This document shows, in pieces, positions 10,128-24,245 of a DNA stretch of 64,000 nucleotides. Both the position numbers and the translations under genes were made by a program. Origin of the DNA: Hirudinaria manillensis (lineage: Eukaryota > Annelida > Clitellata > Hirudinida > Hirudinidae); the NCBI GenBank assembly GCA_034509925.1, contig CM067530.1, positions 9,811,001 to 9,875,000 of the forward strand. The letters run 5' to 3'. A model generated the notes under the pieces. That model searched no databases, was not told where the DNA came from, and saw only the letters and a list, made by a program, of their open reading frames with translations. Every line of letters starts with the position of its first letter. Positions within the stretch are counted from its first letter, which is position 1.

Positions 10128-10554
10128 TGAGGGAATTATAGTTTATATTGTATTTTATTGTTATACATTGCACATTATAATAGTGAACAAACTTTAATGT
10201 CAAAAATATTATAATACGTAAAAAAGAATATAATTATAGAATTTTTGAAAGTTAAGAATAGTAAGAAGTAAACTAATAATATAAATTTACTTAAAATCAA
10301 TAACAAATTATTTAATTTGGTGTGTCATCTTGAGAAAGTATGACCGATCATTTTACCTTAATAAAACAAGATATTCAAGAATATGATATTCAACTTGCCT
10401 AGAGTGAAATACTTATATTAATAATAATTTAATAATAACTTGTTATTGTATGATATTAAAGTATATGATTTATTATGAAATGTTTGAGCTAGCATTTAAA
10501 AGGGGTCGACATGGTCATAACAGTTACAAATGATACAATAACAAGTACTCGAAT

Positions 10555-11245
10555 TCATCAAATTTTCTTCGCGTCCAAAGGTTACTTCCTGACAACTTCT
10601 CTGATATCTGATGCGATATTCTACTAAATTCGCCATGTTATCAGAGTCTGCTGGGTTTCAAAAATCTTATGTATATAAATTAATTCTGCACTTTTAGGGA
10701 GCATTTAAAATCGAAATTGGCGAAAAAATGTCAAAAACACGATTGCAATTTTTAGCGGTCTTGCTCCTTTTAGAATAATGTCTAAGTAAAAACATGGATA
10801 TAAATAATTCAAGTCGCATGCAGTGAAATATTTGGTGTAGATTAGAAAGGGTAGAAGTTGAGAGGGTAGCCATGGTTTTAAATGTTAAATAAAAAGGCAA
10901 ATACTTGATTTCCTCAAATTTTCTCCTCGTCCAAAGGTTACTTCCTGTCAACTTCTCTGATTTATCTTTGTTATATTTTCTAGAGAAAAAGAAGACGTTG
11001 AATAATGTCTAAATAAAAATAAATGCAGACATGGTTTTAAATGTTAAATAAAAAGGCAAATACTTGATTTCATCAAATTTTCTCCTCGTCCAAAGGTTAC
11101 ATCCTGACAACTTCTTTGATATCTGACATTTAAAATTCAACTTAATTCGCCCTGCTATCAAAGTCTGTTGGGTTTCAGAAATGTTCTGTATATAAAGACA
11201 TTTCTGGACTTTTACCAGTCATTAAAATCGATTTTGACGAACAAA
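10555..11245 (+). promoter_or_regulatory. Upstream region of NEPL-C with three copies of the conserved promoter block
   Basis: A block centred on TCCAAAGGTTAC followed by TCCTGACAACTTC occurs three times: near 10570, 10930 and 11090. Only the third leads to a working gene. It is followed by TATATAAAG (11189-11197), about 50 bases before the NEPL-C ATG. The same block lies before NEPL-E (near 24093), F (near 29836) and G (near 35944), so it is likely a shared promoter element. The repeated segments also share TTGAATAATGTCTAA and GCAAATACTTGATTTC. Confidence 0.6.
10728..10778 (+). pseudogene. Orphan first exon of a C-type NEPL
   Basis: An ATG opens a 16-codon frame whose start (M-S-K-T-R-L-Q, then a run of leucines) matches the signal-peptide exon of NEPL-C. 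It stops at TAA where C continues with V-Q-Q-S-F-G-G. A promoter block and a TATATAAAT (near 10671) precede it. No further exons follow before the next promoter copy. Confidence 0.7.
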
Positions 11246-14200
11246 ATGTCTAAAATACGATTGCAAATATTAACGGTCTGCGTCCTTTTAGTTCAACAGT
11301 CTTTCGGAGGTTAAATGTTAAATGATTAAATTAGATTAGTAAATAATTCAGTAAACAAATTATTCTGAAAGGTTTCTTTGGTGTATTTATTTTGCTTTGT
11401 TACTCTTTAGAGTTTAAATATTTTTATCGTAAATATCTTCCACTTCCATAACTGTTAATAACTTTATCAATGTTTTAATTACAAATCAAATGTGAAGAAT
11501 ATTTGCATTATTTTGGTTTAATTTAAGTTAATGCTTTAATTTGTTTGAATGAATTTCGAATTCAAATTACAGAAAATGAGGATATTTGTTACAGCAAGAT
11601 GTGCAATACCTCAGGTGATACAATCTACTTAATGTCAAATTAAAATTATCTTAAATACTCATCACAAAAAATAAGTTATTAGACAATCACGTTTATTGTC
11701 CAGAATTAACGGCAATTAATTATATGTCCAATATAATTAATATTTCTAAATTGGATTTTCCACTCTTTAGCGGCTAGTCTGTTGGAATACATGGATTTGG
11801 AAGTGGATCCGTGCCAAGACTTTTACAGATTCACGTGCGGAAAATTTCTAAGAAATTATGAACTTCCCGAAGATAAACTGAAATTTTCCGCGTACGAATT
11901 CCTTGAAGAGGAGCTCCAGAAAAATGTCAGAGGTAAAATTAAGTGAATATTTATTAAATATAAATAATAATTATGATGAATGTTAAAATAAATTTCCTAC
12001 ACGGCATCATGTTCGAAGATGTTCTGGGAAAACCTGTCGAAAACAATGCGCCTGTGTATGAGAGGGTCACAAAAACCTTCTATAAATCCTGCCTCAATAC
12101 CGGTGAGTTCAGTAAATGGAATCTAAACGACTGTCACTGTGACTGTTAGTAGGGATAGAAGTGGTGAAATATGGGTTGACTTATATAAATTAATAAAGGC
12201 AACGCTGTAAAAAAAAATTTCACGCTCATCTATGTCTCTCTAATCACCGTTCGTTCTATTTTCGCTTGCTAGTCAGAGATACGAAAGTTAAATCTTTGTC
12301 CTAAGTAGTGCATAACTTTCTTTAATTCTTTCTTTTCTTCAACTTCCAGGATGTGGAATTAAGGAATTTATTTGTTAGGTACCCAATATTCACCCAATTT
12401 CACCTAAATTTATTTTTAAATTAAAGATGCCATTGAAGAAAAAGGCACAGAACCAATCCTTGAACTATTCCAACAGCTTGGAGGATGGCCAATTTTGTCA
12501 GACAACTGGGATGAGAACAGCGTCAATTTAACTTCAGTTCTTATTAAATTAAATGATTTGGGTTTTGAGGAACTCTTTGCCATGGATGTTTATGTTGAAG
12601 AGAAAAATTCAACTATCCAACTCCCGGTGGTAAGTCTAACCTCCATTTAACTTGATCTTATCTCCAGTTATTCTACTTCGTGCAATATACATCCTTATCA
12701 TATACAACCTTATTTGTATTGCGATATTAGAATTATTACTATATTTAACAATTTTTGAAAAGATATTTCAGCCATCTGTCACATTTAGTAAAGTGGACTA
12801 CCCGGCTAACTTGAATGGAACTAAAGTCAACTATTTGAGAACTTTCATTGGCGACACATTGAACCTTCTGAGCAGTTCTTCCAACAATGAAAGAAGAGCA
12901 CGTGAAATTGAGGAGATATTATCATTTGAAGCAAATTTATCTAAGGTTAATCTTAGAATACTAATCTAACTTTAATTATTTTGAATTAAACTTTCCACAA
13001 CTAGATATTGCTCGAGCCAGAAGAAATGAGAATCAAAAGACATTTGCTTACCACAATGAGAAACCTCAGCCGTACTTTTAATAAGGTTTTTCAATTTTCG
13101 GGTGATAATATCTTGCAATTTGCAGTTTGTAATAAATTAACTTTCTTCAGTCAGTGCAGTTCGATGTTTACGTAAGAGAAGTTTTTGCAAATGCTGGAGT
13201 TAACGTCCAATCGGATCAGATAATAGAAATATACTATCCTGCATACATTGAGAGACTTCCTCAACTCTTAGAAAACACGCCTCCTAAGTTTGAAGCTTAA
13301 AGTTAGATTTTTTGGTGATAGAATTAAATGCAACAGAAAAGATTTTATTTTTATTCAGGAACATTATAAACTATTTGATGTGGAACGTATTCACAGAATT
13401 TATATCGGCTCTGCCAAGATCATTTCAAAACGCCAGTAACAGATTTTACAAGGTCAGCATTCAGACGTATTTCTTAATAGCATTGCCTTAAACATACGTC
13501 GTTTCTACACACAATACACACATAATTGTTCTATAGATATTATTTTTGTAGGGATTGGGTCTTTATGAAGAAAGTCGTTGGAAAGACTGCTTTACGATCA
13601 CCAATGATATTCTACAAGGACCTGTCGGTGCTTTGTACGTGAAAGAATATTTCAAATCGTCTGCTAAAGAAAAGGTTTTTTTTTTGTTGATCTTACTAAC
13701 TAAACATAATCAAAGAGACTGATAAAAATGAAAGAAGAAATAATATTAGGTCCTTTAACCTTGGTTTCTCAGTTTCGAATTTTTCTCAATAACATCAAAG
13801 TCGCTTCATAGGCTGCTATATTTCTAATTTTCTACTGAAACTGAATTACTTGTTATAGTTTTAAAATGTATAATATCAGATAAAACATCTTTAAGATTTA
13901 AGCAAAAATTCTAAGTGATAAGATGATTTCAAACATCGCTTACGTAAATTAAAAGCGACGGCGGCCCAAACGTGGAGCCCAGGGTTATTGATAAGGTGAG
14001 AGGGACATTTTATTACACCAGATTATAACGGGCGTTATTTATTATTATGAGGGAATTTTGGTTTATTGTAACTGCGTGAATGTTTTTAGATGTTACATTT
14101 AATTGAAGAACTAAAAATGGCATTGAAGCAAATGATTAACGAGAGTGTTTGGATGACCCAAGAAACCAAAGAAATGGCACGGGAAAAAGTATTGATCATT

Positions 14201-15897
14201 TCAATTATTTTTATGCGATAGAAAAACTTCTATTAAATTCTTAAACTGGAGCCGTAATTTCAACAAATTTAAAACCTATTTAATAAAATGCACCATTGAA
14301 CCAAAATTCTTAAAAATTAATTTTGAAGGCAAATGCCATGAAACAAATGATTGGCTTTCCTGATGATTTTCTGAGACCTGATTATTTCGAAGATGTCGTA
14401 CCGCAGGTGATTTGTTTATTTAAAAATAAAAAAAAAACAAAGAAAACGAAATCCGATATAATTTCCTTTGTTCAAAAATCCATGAAAAATAAAAAAAAAA
14501 TGAATAAATTATTTTTATTTTAGGACACGATGGATATCGATTCATTCTTAAAAAATTGGGTTTATTTGACAATTTGTAATTCAAGACATGAAAAATCGTT
14601 TTTGGCTAAAAAGTTCAAGAACGATACGTAATTCATTTGCACTATTAAATTGAAATTTTAAAAGAACTGACCATTGACTTTTAACAGATTTAAACAAAAA
14701 TTCTTTCAATTCGTATTGTAAATTATGTAAAATATTAAATTAATTTTGTTTGTATGTGATAAAATTGAAATTATAATATGTATTTATTTTGTATTTTACA
14801 TTTTGCATTTACTTCATCGATATTCAGCTAGAATATTAAAATACTTTTACAGTCTTTTAAGTTCAGTTGTAGAAATCAACTCCTTCTACATGCCTAACAT
14901 GAATGCAATTGGTGGGTTTTAATTAATAATTACCTTATTTTCATTAAATAAAGCTTAAAGTCTTAAAGGCTTTAAGATTATCATAGTAAATGGTTTGCAA
15001 AAACTATAAATTAATACAAATTTCTATTTATTTATGTGCGACTTTCCAGAATTTCCTGCAGGAATATTGCAGTATCCATTCTTCAACGAGGAAGTTCCAA
15101 TGTACTTTGTTAATTGCAATTATCTTAAAAAAATGACATTTTTTTTTAAATTAAATTATAATCTATTATAACTATTATAAATGTAATTAATTATTCGAAC
15201 TGATCTCAATAGGTACCAAAACTTTGGAGGTATTGGTTACATCATTGGACATGAAATCACACATGGTTTTGACGACAATGGTAATGTTATTTTAGTTATC
15301 TCTTTAAGTTATTATTTAACAAAAAGACCTTCTTTTCAAAAAAATATATTTCATGTCTGTACATACATACCTTCTAGGAAGGTTATACAATAAAGATGGA
15401 AATGCTCTTCCATGGTGGAAACCTGAAGACTCAAATAAATTCGACAATTTAAGTCGTTGCTTTGTTGACCTTTATAACGGATTCGTGGAAAGGAATCTTA
15501 ATGCAAGCGTGAGTTTGATAACTCTTTTCAAACTCTTCATTTTATTTATTTGAGATTGGTATTTTATTAAACGTAAATGAAATTTCGTCACATAGAGAAA
15601 TTAAATTAAGTAAACAATGCCACTTTGCAATGGCCTTTGCTGCGTCCAACATTTTGAAACTCTGTGGTTGCACATACCAGTTTAAAACAAATACAAGATC
15701 ATAAAAGTTACTTTATTAAAGAATTCAACTTGTTAAAGCCAAATAAATTTTTATCAAAGACCGAGTGACGAAGATAACCTCTTTATTGACTTTCAAAGGC
15801 CTTTATGACAAAACTTACAGTAACCAAACGACATTATTGCTTTTATGTTTTATCGATATTATTACTTTGCTTACTGTTGTTATCATTATCATTATTA

Positions 15898-15934
<37 letters not shown>

Positions 15935-16857
15935 TTATTGTCATCATAATCGTCATTGTCAAACGATGTAGATATCCTACTTATTGACTTTCAAAGGCCT
16001 TTATGACAAATAAATTACAATATCCTAACGGCATTATTGCTTTTATGTTTCATTGATATTATCACTGTAATTACTGTTATTATTATTATAAACATTGTCA
16101 TCATAATAGTCATTAAAATAATGTATCCCTCTAAAAGTGATACCCGCATTTTTCAAAGTATTAAATGGATTGCTTAAGATTTGTTTAGATTATAATAAAT
16201 GTTTATATAATAATGGAAGGCAATAAATTTTTCAAATAATATGGTTGTTATTCAGGTAAATGGATTTTTAACTCTTGGAGAAAATATCGCTGATATCGGA
16301 GGACTGAGAGAATCATTTATGGTAGGTTATTTTCAATAATGCTGTCCAACAAGCTAACGACTTGAAAACATTTTTTAAATAGGCCTACAAAAGCTGGACA
16401 AGAAAGTTTGGAAGCGATCCTCGACTTCCTGGATTTGAATTTTCTCCCGAACAAATGTTTTTTATTTATTTTGGAAAAGTAAGGAAATCCTTTTGCCTCT
16501 TTTATCACTTTATCATTTCATTGGCTTTTATTTTTAGATAAATTGCGTAAAAATAAAACGCAACATTCAGTTGCATCTCCTCAAAACTGACGAACATTCT
16601 CCAGGGGAATTCAGGTATAACAATTTATGTCATGATAGGCAAGTCTCATCTTCAACGTTCACTCTTGAATGAAAGTCTTCGTATGAATAACTATCATATC
16701 ATGATATATAATTTTGGATATGCATGTTTTTAAATTGTGAATACCATTTTTTAACAGAGTTAACGGAGCTGTGATGAGTCTCAGAGAATTTTCAGAGACT
16801 TTCAATTGTCCAAGAAATACGGCTATGAATCCTGAAAGTAAATGTAACATCTGGTAG
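11246..16857 (+). CDS. NEPL-C: secreted neprilysin-like zinc metallopeptidase (M13), 21 exons, about 700 aa
   Basis: Exons: 11246-11309, 11573-11614, 11771-11932, 12019-12102, 12427-12629, 12763-12945, 13005-13085, 13151-13287, 13359-13452, 13552-13674, 14090-14188, 14329-14406, 14524-14627, 14853-14911, 15050-15101 (plus or minus 1), 15213-15280, 15378-15508, 16256-16321, 16383-16478, 16538-16614, 16758-16857. The frame is open throughout. Exon 1 encodes a classic signal peptide (basic start, then a hydrophobic core, ending S-F-G-G). Catalytic motifs are [10 protein letters not shown] (exon 16), ENIADIGG (exon 18), the His before E-F-R (exon 20) and terminal C-N-I-W. The substrate motif is NSFY. 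The promoter has TATATAAAG at 11189; a polyadenylation signal is at 17142. Intron 17 carries an ATT microsatellite. NEPL-E is its recent, broken duplicate; introns are nearly identical too. Confidence 0.93.
15890..15938 (+). repeat. ATT/TTA microsatellite in NEPL-C intron 17
   Basis: Uninterrupted TTATTA-type repeat. Intron 17 of E (28105-28200), G (about 40682-40709) and I (about 56015-56056) carries similar tracts, so the tract was probably present before the genes duplicated. Confidence 0.9.
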
Positions 16858-17141
16858 TTCGGATTGGCTAACGTTGATAAATAATTTTTCTCTCAAGATT
16901 TATAATAAAATTAAGTTAAAATAAAGTCGTTATAATAAAATTAGTTCTTCATTTCTCAATTTAGAATGAAGTTTTGGTACTTTGACCTTAAGCCAGCTAA
17001 TTTGATATTTTAAAATGTTAAAGTTTTTGATGTAATTCAACTGATTATGCAAACGATTCTTTAAACGAATTGCAACAGAAATAGAATATCAGTAATATTT
17101 TAGAAACACCATTCTTATCAGCTCAGGTCCTAGTGTTTAGC

Positions 17142-17147
17142 AATAAA
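17142..17147 (+). terminator. Polyadenylation signal of NEPL-C
   Basis: AATAAA stands in the context CAATAAATTATCTT, about 285 bases after the stop. The same context follows E (29276), F (34801) and G (41757), and a diverged version follows H (49226). Conservation across paralogues supports its use. Confidence 0.65.
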
Positions 17148-17750
17148 TTATCTTGGTCTTCACTTTGTGTTTGTGCCTCTATTGAATTCTCTAATACTTC
17201 GGGCCTTTTAGAGGAAATCGCAGATGGGCAGTAGGATGACAACAAATTTTTTTTTTAAATCGTTCTTTCTAACTCCATTGCCCTTGCTACCAAAATCGAG
17301 AACAATTTATATTTGGAGAAATAAGAACGGTTTATATTAAAATTGAAATCTGTCAATCGAGTTAGCTAAGTAAAGTAAGTATATTTAGAAGATATTTGGA
17401 TCAAAAAATAAATACAAACTTAATGTTAATTCCCCTTAATTGGCTCAGTTGGGTGACACCGCTTAAAAGAATAACTGTTGCCCATATCGTATTTCTACAT
17501 TTATTTATTCTGAACAATCAAAAACCTTTGTTTATGATGTTTAACCAAACAAATTGAATGCGGAAAGGTTTTCTGAGAAAATATTAAAAACGACAAACAT
17601 ATATTTGTATCAATGAACAACTGTTTCTTTTTGTTTTCAATCTTAATGTGTAAATAATTTGTCGTGCTTCGTATCTGAATTTGTTTTGCAAAAAAAGCTA
17701 TAAATATTTCTGTACATGAGCATTTCACGTTTTGGAAATATTCGTGGACC

Positions 17751-20700
17751 ATGAAACTAAGGTATATATATTCATTATAACCATTTTCTATATTACTATG
17801 CCTTGTTATTGCTAAATTATTATTATTACAGTTATCTCCATTACAGTTACCTTTCAATTATTACCGTAATTGCGATACATTTTATCAACTTAATTTGTTT
17901 AATTAACTAGTTTTGAAAGATTCAAAGATCTTTAAAAATGGTAGACCATCCATTGCACAACATATCTATCTTTTAATAATGGTTTATCAATAGTTACAAG
18001 CATTATTTATAAATTTTTTATTCCTATACTCATTAAACATAAAATGTCGCATCATTTTCATCAATTTTGATAAGAAATTCTGAAATAAGATTTTAAAAAA
18101 ATATTTTTCAGTTTCTGGTTTTTAGCTTTGTTTGTTCAGTCTCTCTTCATTGATAAGGCAATTCCTAAGGTCACTGAAAGTATGATTAATGTTTTAACCC
18201 TTTTCGATTATTACTTTGCTTTTCGAATAAGTCGGCATTTAATTTAGATTTTAGAAAGTTTAAACGAAATAAATTTCAATTGATCTATTAATCATTGATC
18301 ATTTGCAACTTTGTTTAATTCACAGGTTTAAATATTAATTCAATTTTTAATAATTTCTATCTTACACCAGGAGACAAATCTGGAGAATCTTGTCTATCTA
18401 AAGACTGCAAATTAGCAGGTAGTCGCATGGCAAATATTACAAGACTTCAATAAAAATTTTCTGGAAACATTCTCCTTAACTATTACATTTAATGTAAAAC
18501 CTTCTCATTTAAAAATTTTAAAATAAACAACCCTAATGATTAATGATTATTTGTCTGTAAATTCATACAGCTGATGATCTGAAAAACTGCATGAACACAT
18601 CAGTCGATCCCTGCCAAGATTTTTATAATTTCACATGTGGTCAATTCCTGGAAAACACTGTCATACCTGAACATAAAACACGATTCGGAGTTTTTGATAA
18701 ACTTAACGATGATCTTACTGAAAACTTAAAAGGTAACATAAGTATATGAACAACATATTCTGTAAATTAAATTAATAATTAAAAATCATTTGAATAAATG
18801 TAAATGTAACCGTCAGTCAGCATTTTGGCCAATCTCTTTCATTAAGCGGAGCTTCATATGGCCATTTGGACGGTTTTATAACGTTTCAAATTACAATTTA
18901 TGTATTAATTACATTTCCATATCTAATCACCTTAACTTAAATTTTCTCGGTACGTTTTACTCGTTTTACTCTTAAGATCTTCTTGGAAACACGTCTTGTG
19001 AGGATTGTCCAAATTTTTCAAAACATTTGAAGGATTATTTCAATTCCTGCTCGGATTCAAGTACGCTATCTTATTAATGAAGTTAAAAATGGAATCACAG
19101 CCTTGCACTTTAAATTGTAGAATCAATTGAAAAGAATGGTATTGTGGCCATGCAGGATTTTTTGGAAAAGCTTGGAGGATGGCCATTGATGGATAAATCA
19201 AGGGTTTACGACAATAATGAGTTTTCAGATATTATTGCGAGTTTGCTGAAGTATAATATGATGGGTCTCTTCAAATTCATAGTAGCCAATGATGAAAAAA
19301 ATTCCAATGTCCATATATCTCTTGTAAGCTGTTTATTTCGTTTTAATAACTGAATTTAATAAATTGTAGTTTACGCAAAAACTCTTATTAAAATGTTATT
19401 GTCTTTAACAACTTTGGTAAAACTTTATGATCTGTTAATTAAAACTAATCGCTATATCATCTTCATATTATCCCAGATGTATCAAAGTGGTGTAACACTT
19501 CCCCAAGAATATTATACTCATGATGAACATAAAAAAAAGATAGCAGCGTACAAGAAGCTCATAATCAGCACCGGAGTACATCTTTCTAAAAATTCAACCG
19601 ATGAACAGTTGAAGGAGGGAATGAACGATATCTTTAACTTTGAAGCGGAGTTATCCAAAGTTATCAATATTATTATTATCATTATTAATTGTTTAATTAA
19701 TCACTCTAAAGTTGAATTTTGCGAACTGATTTTTGTCACAGATTCTCATCCCTCCGCATGAATTTAGACATGAGCACCAATATAAAATTAGTTTAAAAGA
19801 TCTTGCAACCAAATTTACTAAGGCAAGTAATTTCAATATAACTGAAATATTTTAATATTCCGTTAATGATATTAGATGTAATACTGCCATTTGCAATGTT
19901 ATTTATCGATATTGTCATTATTTTGAAAAAGTTTCGATGCCGCTTAAATAAAATCTAAATTAACCTAAATAATTATGTAATAATTTCATTTCCATGCACT
20001 TTCAAACAAAATAAGGATTATTATTGCTGTATATTATATTTATTAATAATGATTTTTGGTAGATAAATATGGAGCACGTTGTTAAAAAGGTATATGAAGC
20101 TTTAGGCGTTAATATTAACGAGGATGAACAGATTGCACTATATGGACAATCATACTTTGATAAATTGGAAATTCTTTTGCAAAGTACCCCTGAAAGGTTT
20201 ATATTTTTTATATTCTTTTATTCAAGTTTCTCGCACATTTATAGCTTGTCGATTTGATAGGATGCTGTTCGACTCTTCGGTAAACGCACGAACGTCCAAG
20301 TTTTAAGTTAAACGTAAAAACAATTACACGTTCGAATCTTCATTTTAGTAATTCCTTTATTCTGTAGTTTGAGAATATAAAATGCGAAAATTAGAAACAA
20401 AAAATAATTTTCAAAAAAATGAAATTAAAAACTTTTGTCACCTATTTTATTTTGAATAAAATGTAACAAATTTTAACATATTCGATAGAAAATATTGCCA
20501 TTATTTTCATAAATATATATAAAGTATTTTCTATTTTTTTAATTACTTTTTTTATTTGGACTGTTTAACAAATAAATTGTGATAAATTAAGTTATTAGTT
20601 GGCAAAAATTAAACAGGACCGTTGTTAATTACGTAATCTGGAGAATGATTTATGGAGTGACAATTACGTTGCCAGAGGTTTTTGAGAATGACACATCGGA

Positions 20701-23003
20701 ATTCTTCAAGGTTATGAAGATAATGAAAAAAAATTTCTCATAAATATACTATAAGTTAGATGGCGTATAGTTATATGTACTATAACTTAGGTGATATATG
20801 GCACATCAAAAATGGCACCTAGATGGAAAAGGTGCATTGATACTCTTGCATCAGAAATGAGCAAACCTTTAGGTTTGCTGTACGTAAAAAAGTATTTTGA
20901 CAAGAAAGCTAAAGAAAAGGTTTTCATTTTATTATTTCAAATATTTAAAATATATTATTTCAATAATTCTATCTAACTATTTTTGCCTAATGCATCTCAT
21001 GCCCATTTAGATCATGGAATTAATAAAAGAACTAAAAGAAAGTTTCAAAATTATGATCACTGAAGTCCCCTGGTTGCAAGAGGACACAAAGACCAAAGCT
21101 CTAGAGAAGGTCAAAACCCACAATGTCTTATAAGTCCCGCCTATAATTTTATTCAATTTCATCGTAATTAATTCTTACAAGTAAATTTAGTAACAAAGCT
21201 AAATGTTATAAAACAGTTGTCCAAAATAAAAGATCGCATAGCCTACCCTGATTATTATGACGAAGAAGAAAATCTATTCGACGACATATTTGATACGGTA
21301 GTACTCCTCTTTGTTTATCTCTATAATATTTTAAAGTTAATTATATTAAAATGAGAATCATGAAATATCAGAAATTATTTAAATTTTAATGAATCAGTAT
21401 AATCCAAATAATGAAAATTTCCTGGACAAATGTTTTGAGTTTAAAAGACTGTATTGGAAAGATAAGTTTAAATTACTGAGAAGAAGAGTTGATCCAAAAA
21501 GGTTGGTTTCTTAAGTCAATGAATCTTATATTTCTTGAGAATCATGTCATGCCAAATTTATATTTTTTTTTTGGCTAAAACTGTTCCATTATATTATTTA
21601 CAGACCTGATATGCAAGTCGCAATGATCAACGCGTTTTACACGCAAGCAAAAAATGCAATAGGTATCTTATTGCATCTTATAACTAGTAACTGATATAAT
21701 TACAAACTTATTTTCTAAATTTAGAATTTCCTGCCGGAATAATGCAATGGCCTTTCTTTTCGGAGTCTCTACCAATGTCAGTTAAGAAACTTTTACACGC
21801 CCTTTTTACATTACCCTTAAAAGAATTTAATCATTTTTTAAGGTATTTGAATTTTGGAGGAATAGGTGTAATCATTGGTCATGAAATTACCCATGCATTT
21901 GACGACCGAGGTTAAGATACGTTGATTAAGTCATTGATTATCTATAACAATGGAATACTAACGACTCACAGCTACCCGGATATTTATTGTCTAATTATAT
22001 TAAATGTTAATTAAGTTTTTTTCTCATACAATTAACACCTTAAATGTTACGCAAAGCTAAGTTTTAAATATTTGTTATATTTTATAAAAAAAAATAAGGT
22101 AAGAAATATGACGGAGACGGAAACTTAATGAACTGGTGGAAAGAAGAAGATGGAAACGAATATAAAAAAGCCAGTGAATGCTTTGTAAAGCAGTACAGTG
22201 AATTTACCGTGGAAGGAATTAATAAAAACGTAGTTTTTGATATGAAAAGCGATGACTTTGTTCAACATTAATTGAAACTTTATCGTCAGGTAAGAGGAGA
22301 CTTAACTCTGGGTGAAAATATTGCCGACAATGGAGGTTTGAAAGCATCGTTCAGGGTACACGTCTTATATTTATTTCAAATGCTAAATGTTAAAAGTTGA
22401 TAATTTAACGATTATATCAGGCTTACAAAAATTGGGTGACAAAAAATGGCAAGGAGGAAATACTTGATGATCTTCAATACACTCCTGAGCAACTGTTTTT
22501 CATCAATTTTGGAAGGGTTACTATACAGCTGTTTTATTATTTTACAATGTATATGTTAATTTAAAACTTTTTTGAAAGCTTTTTTGCAGCAAATCGCGGC
22601 ACGAAAATGTACAAATAACCATTAGCACAGGTTATCACACACCAACTCGATATAGGTTAGGTGGACGTAAAAGAATTTTTGCACTTTTAAGTACTAATAC
22701 TCTCGTTTAGTATGATTTTGCGATTCGTTAGTCGTTAGTTCCAGGGTGTATTTAAGTGCACCATAACAAACAGGGAGACCATTTACACTATGTCATTATA
22801 GCAACAATATCTTTAACATCTTGCATTTCAATGTTAAATATCAATGTTAGCGTAATTAATAAAATGTTAATGTCGTTAGTAAATTGTTATATTTTCCCTT
22901 ATTCAGAGTTATTGGTACTTTGATGAACACGGAAGAATTTGCGCAAGCTTTCAACTGCAAAGAGACACCTATGAATCCACCCACGAAATGTAAAGTTTGG
23001 TAA
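17751..23003 (+). CDS. NEPL-D: secreted neprilysin-like zinc metallopeptidase (M13), 22 exons, about 708 aa
   Basis: Exons: 17751-17761, 18112-18179, 18371-18418, 18571-18732, 18977-19060, 19121-19323, 19477-19659, 19742-19822, 20063-20196, 20617-20710, 20791-20919, 21011-21109, 21217-21297, 21398-21501, 21604-21662, 21725-21776, 21843-21910, 22099-22229, 22290-22355, 22421-22516, 22579-22655, 22907-23003. The frame is open. It is the duplicate of NEPL-B with the same architecture, including the 11-nt first exon (M-K-L) and the GC donor after exon 8, but without the LTR element in intron 1. Motifs: [28 protein letters not shown] and terminal C-K-V-W. Exon 21 starts at an upstream AAAG acceptor; the nearer CAG would give an early stop. 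Expected role: extracellular cleavage of peptides on the amino side of hydrophobic residues, as known for M13. Confidence 0.92.
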
Positions 23004-24245
23004 ATTGCGATGAAATAATTGAGAACAAAAACTTAATGGATATCTCTATATTCTGAATTCAATTGCTCTGAAAATAAAGTATTTTTCAAGCTATGCAAAT
23101 GTCATTTCCTTCATAACAACAATATTTGCATTAATATGTAATAAAAAATTGTTATAAATGACTTCAAAATCGAACTGTACTTTCCAAGTTTTGGATTGCA
23201 TTAAAAGCATTTCAATTTAATTCATTATTATGGATGAAAAATGGGGAGTGAGGATGATGGTGGATGAGGGTGAGGACTGACAGAATATGAAACTTCGACA
23301 AGATTAAGAAAATAAATTACTATATTATCTTTAAAATAAGCATTAAAAATAATACATTCTTTGACTTAAAAAATGACATAAATTAGATAGTTTAGAGATG
23401 ATGGCTTGCTCGATATAAAATTTTTTGTATTCCGCGAACTACGTGGTAAAGTATATGTAAACTATTAATTATAAATTAATTAATTGTCTGATAGGTTGTA
23501 ACAATATTTACGAACTAAACAGTCTCAAAATATAACGTAAATTATTAACTAATTTTATGAAAATGATTCTTAAACAGTTTTGAATTGTCTAACGTTTCAA
23601 AATGTAATATTTAAAATATAATATTTAAATTTTTTAAAAATGTATCTTATTGTATTAAATCAGTTGATTAATTACTAACTTATTACTATATTTTGTAAAC
23701 CAATCAAAGTAGGATTCTAACAAAATAACGATAAAGGTATGATTTATTTACGCAAAAATTATTTAAATATAAAAACTATAATTTTTAATTTCAGAAACTT
23801 TGAGCTTCGTAAAAAAAAAGAGATTTTATAGTTAGAACTTTTTTTAAACGAAGCATCGAAGATTGTGAACGAGTAGGAAGTAAACTAACGAAATGATTTT
23901 ATTAATTTGGTATATGTTCTCGAGAATAGACGTTGAATAATGTCTAAGTAAAAACAGGGATATAAATAATTAAACTTGCATGCAGTGAAATTTGGTGCAG
24001 GTTAGAGAGGGTAACAGTTGAGAGGGTAGCCATGGTTTTAAATGTTAAATAAAAAAGGCAAATACTTGATTTCATCAAATTTTCTCCTCGTCCAAAGGTT
24101 ACATCCTGTCAACTTCTTTGATATATGACACGAAATTCTACTTATTCGCCCTGTTATCAGAGTCTGCTGGGCTTCAGAAACGTTCTGTATATAAAGACAT
24201 TTCTGCACTTTTACCAGGCATTTAAAATCAATATTGGCGAACAAA

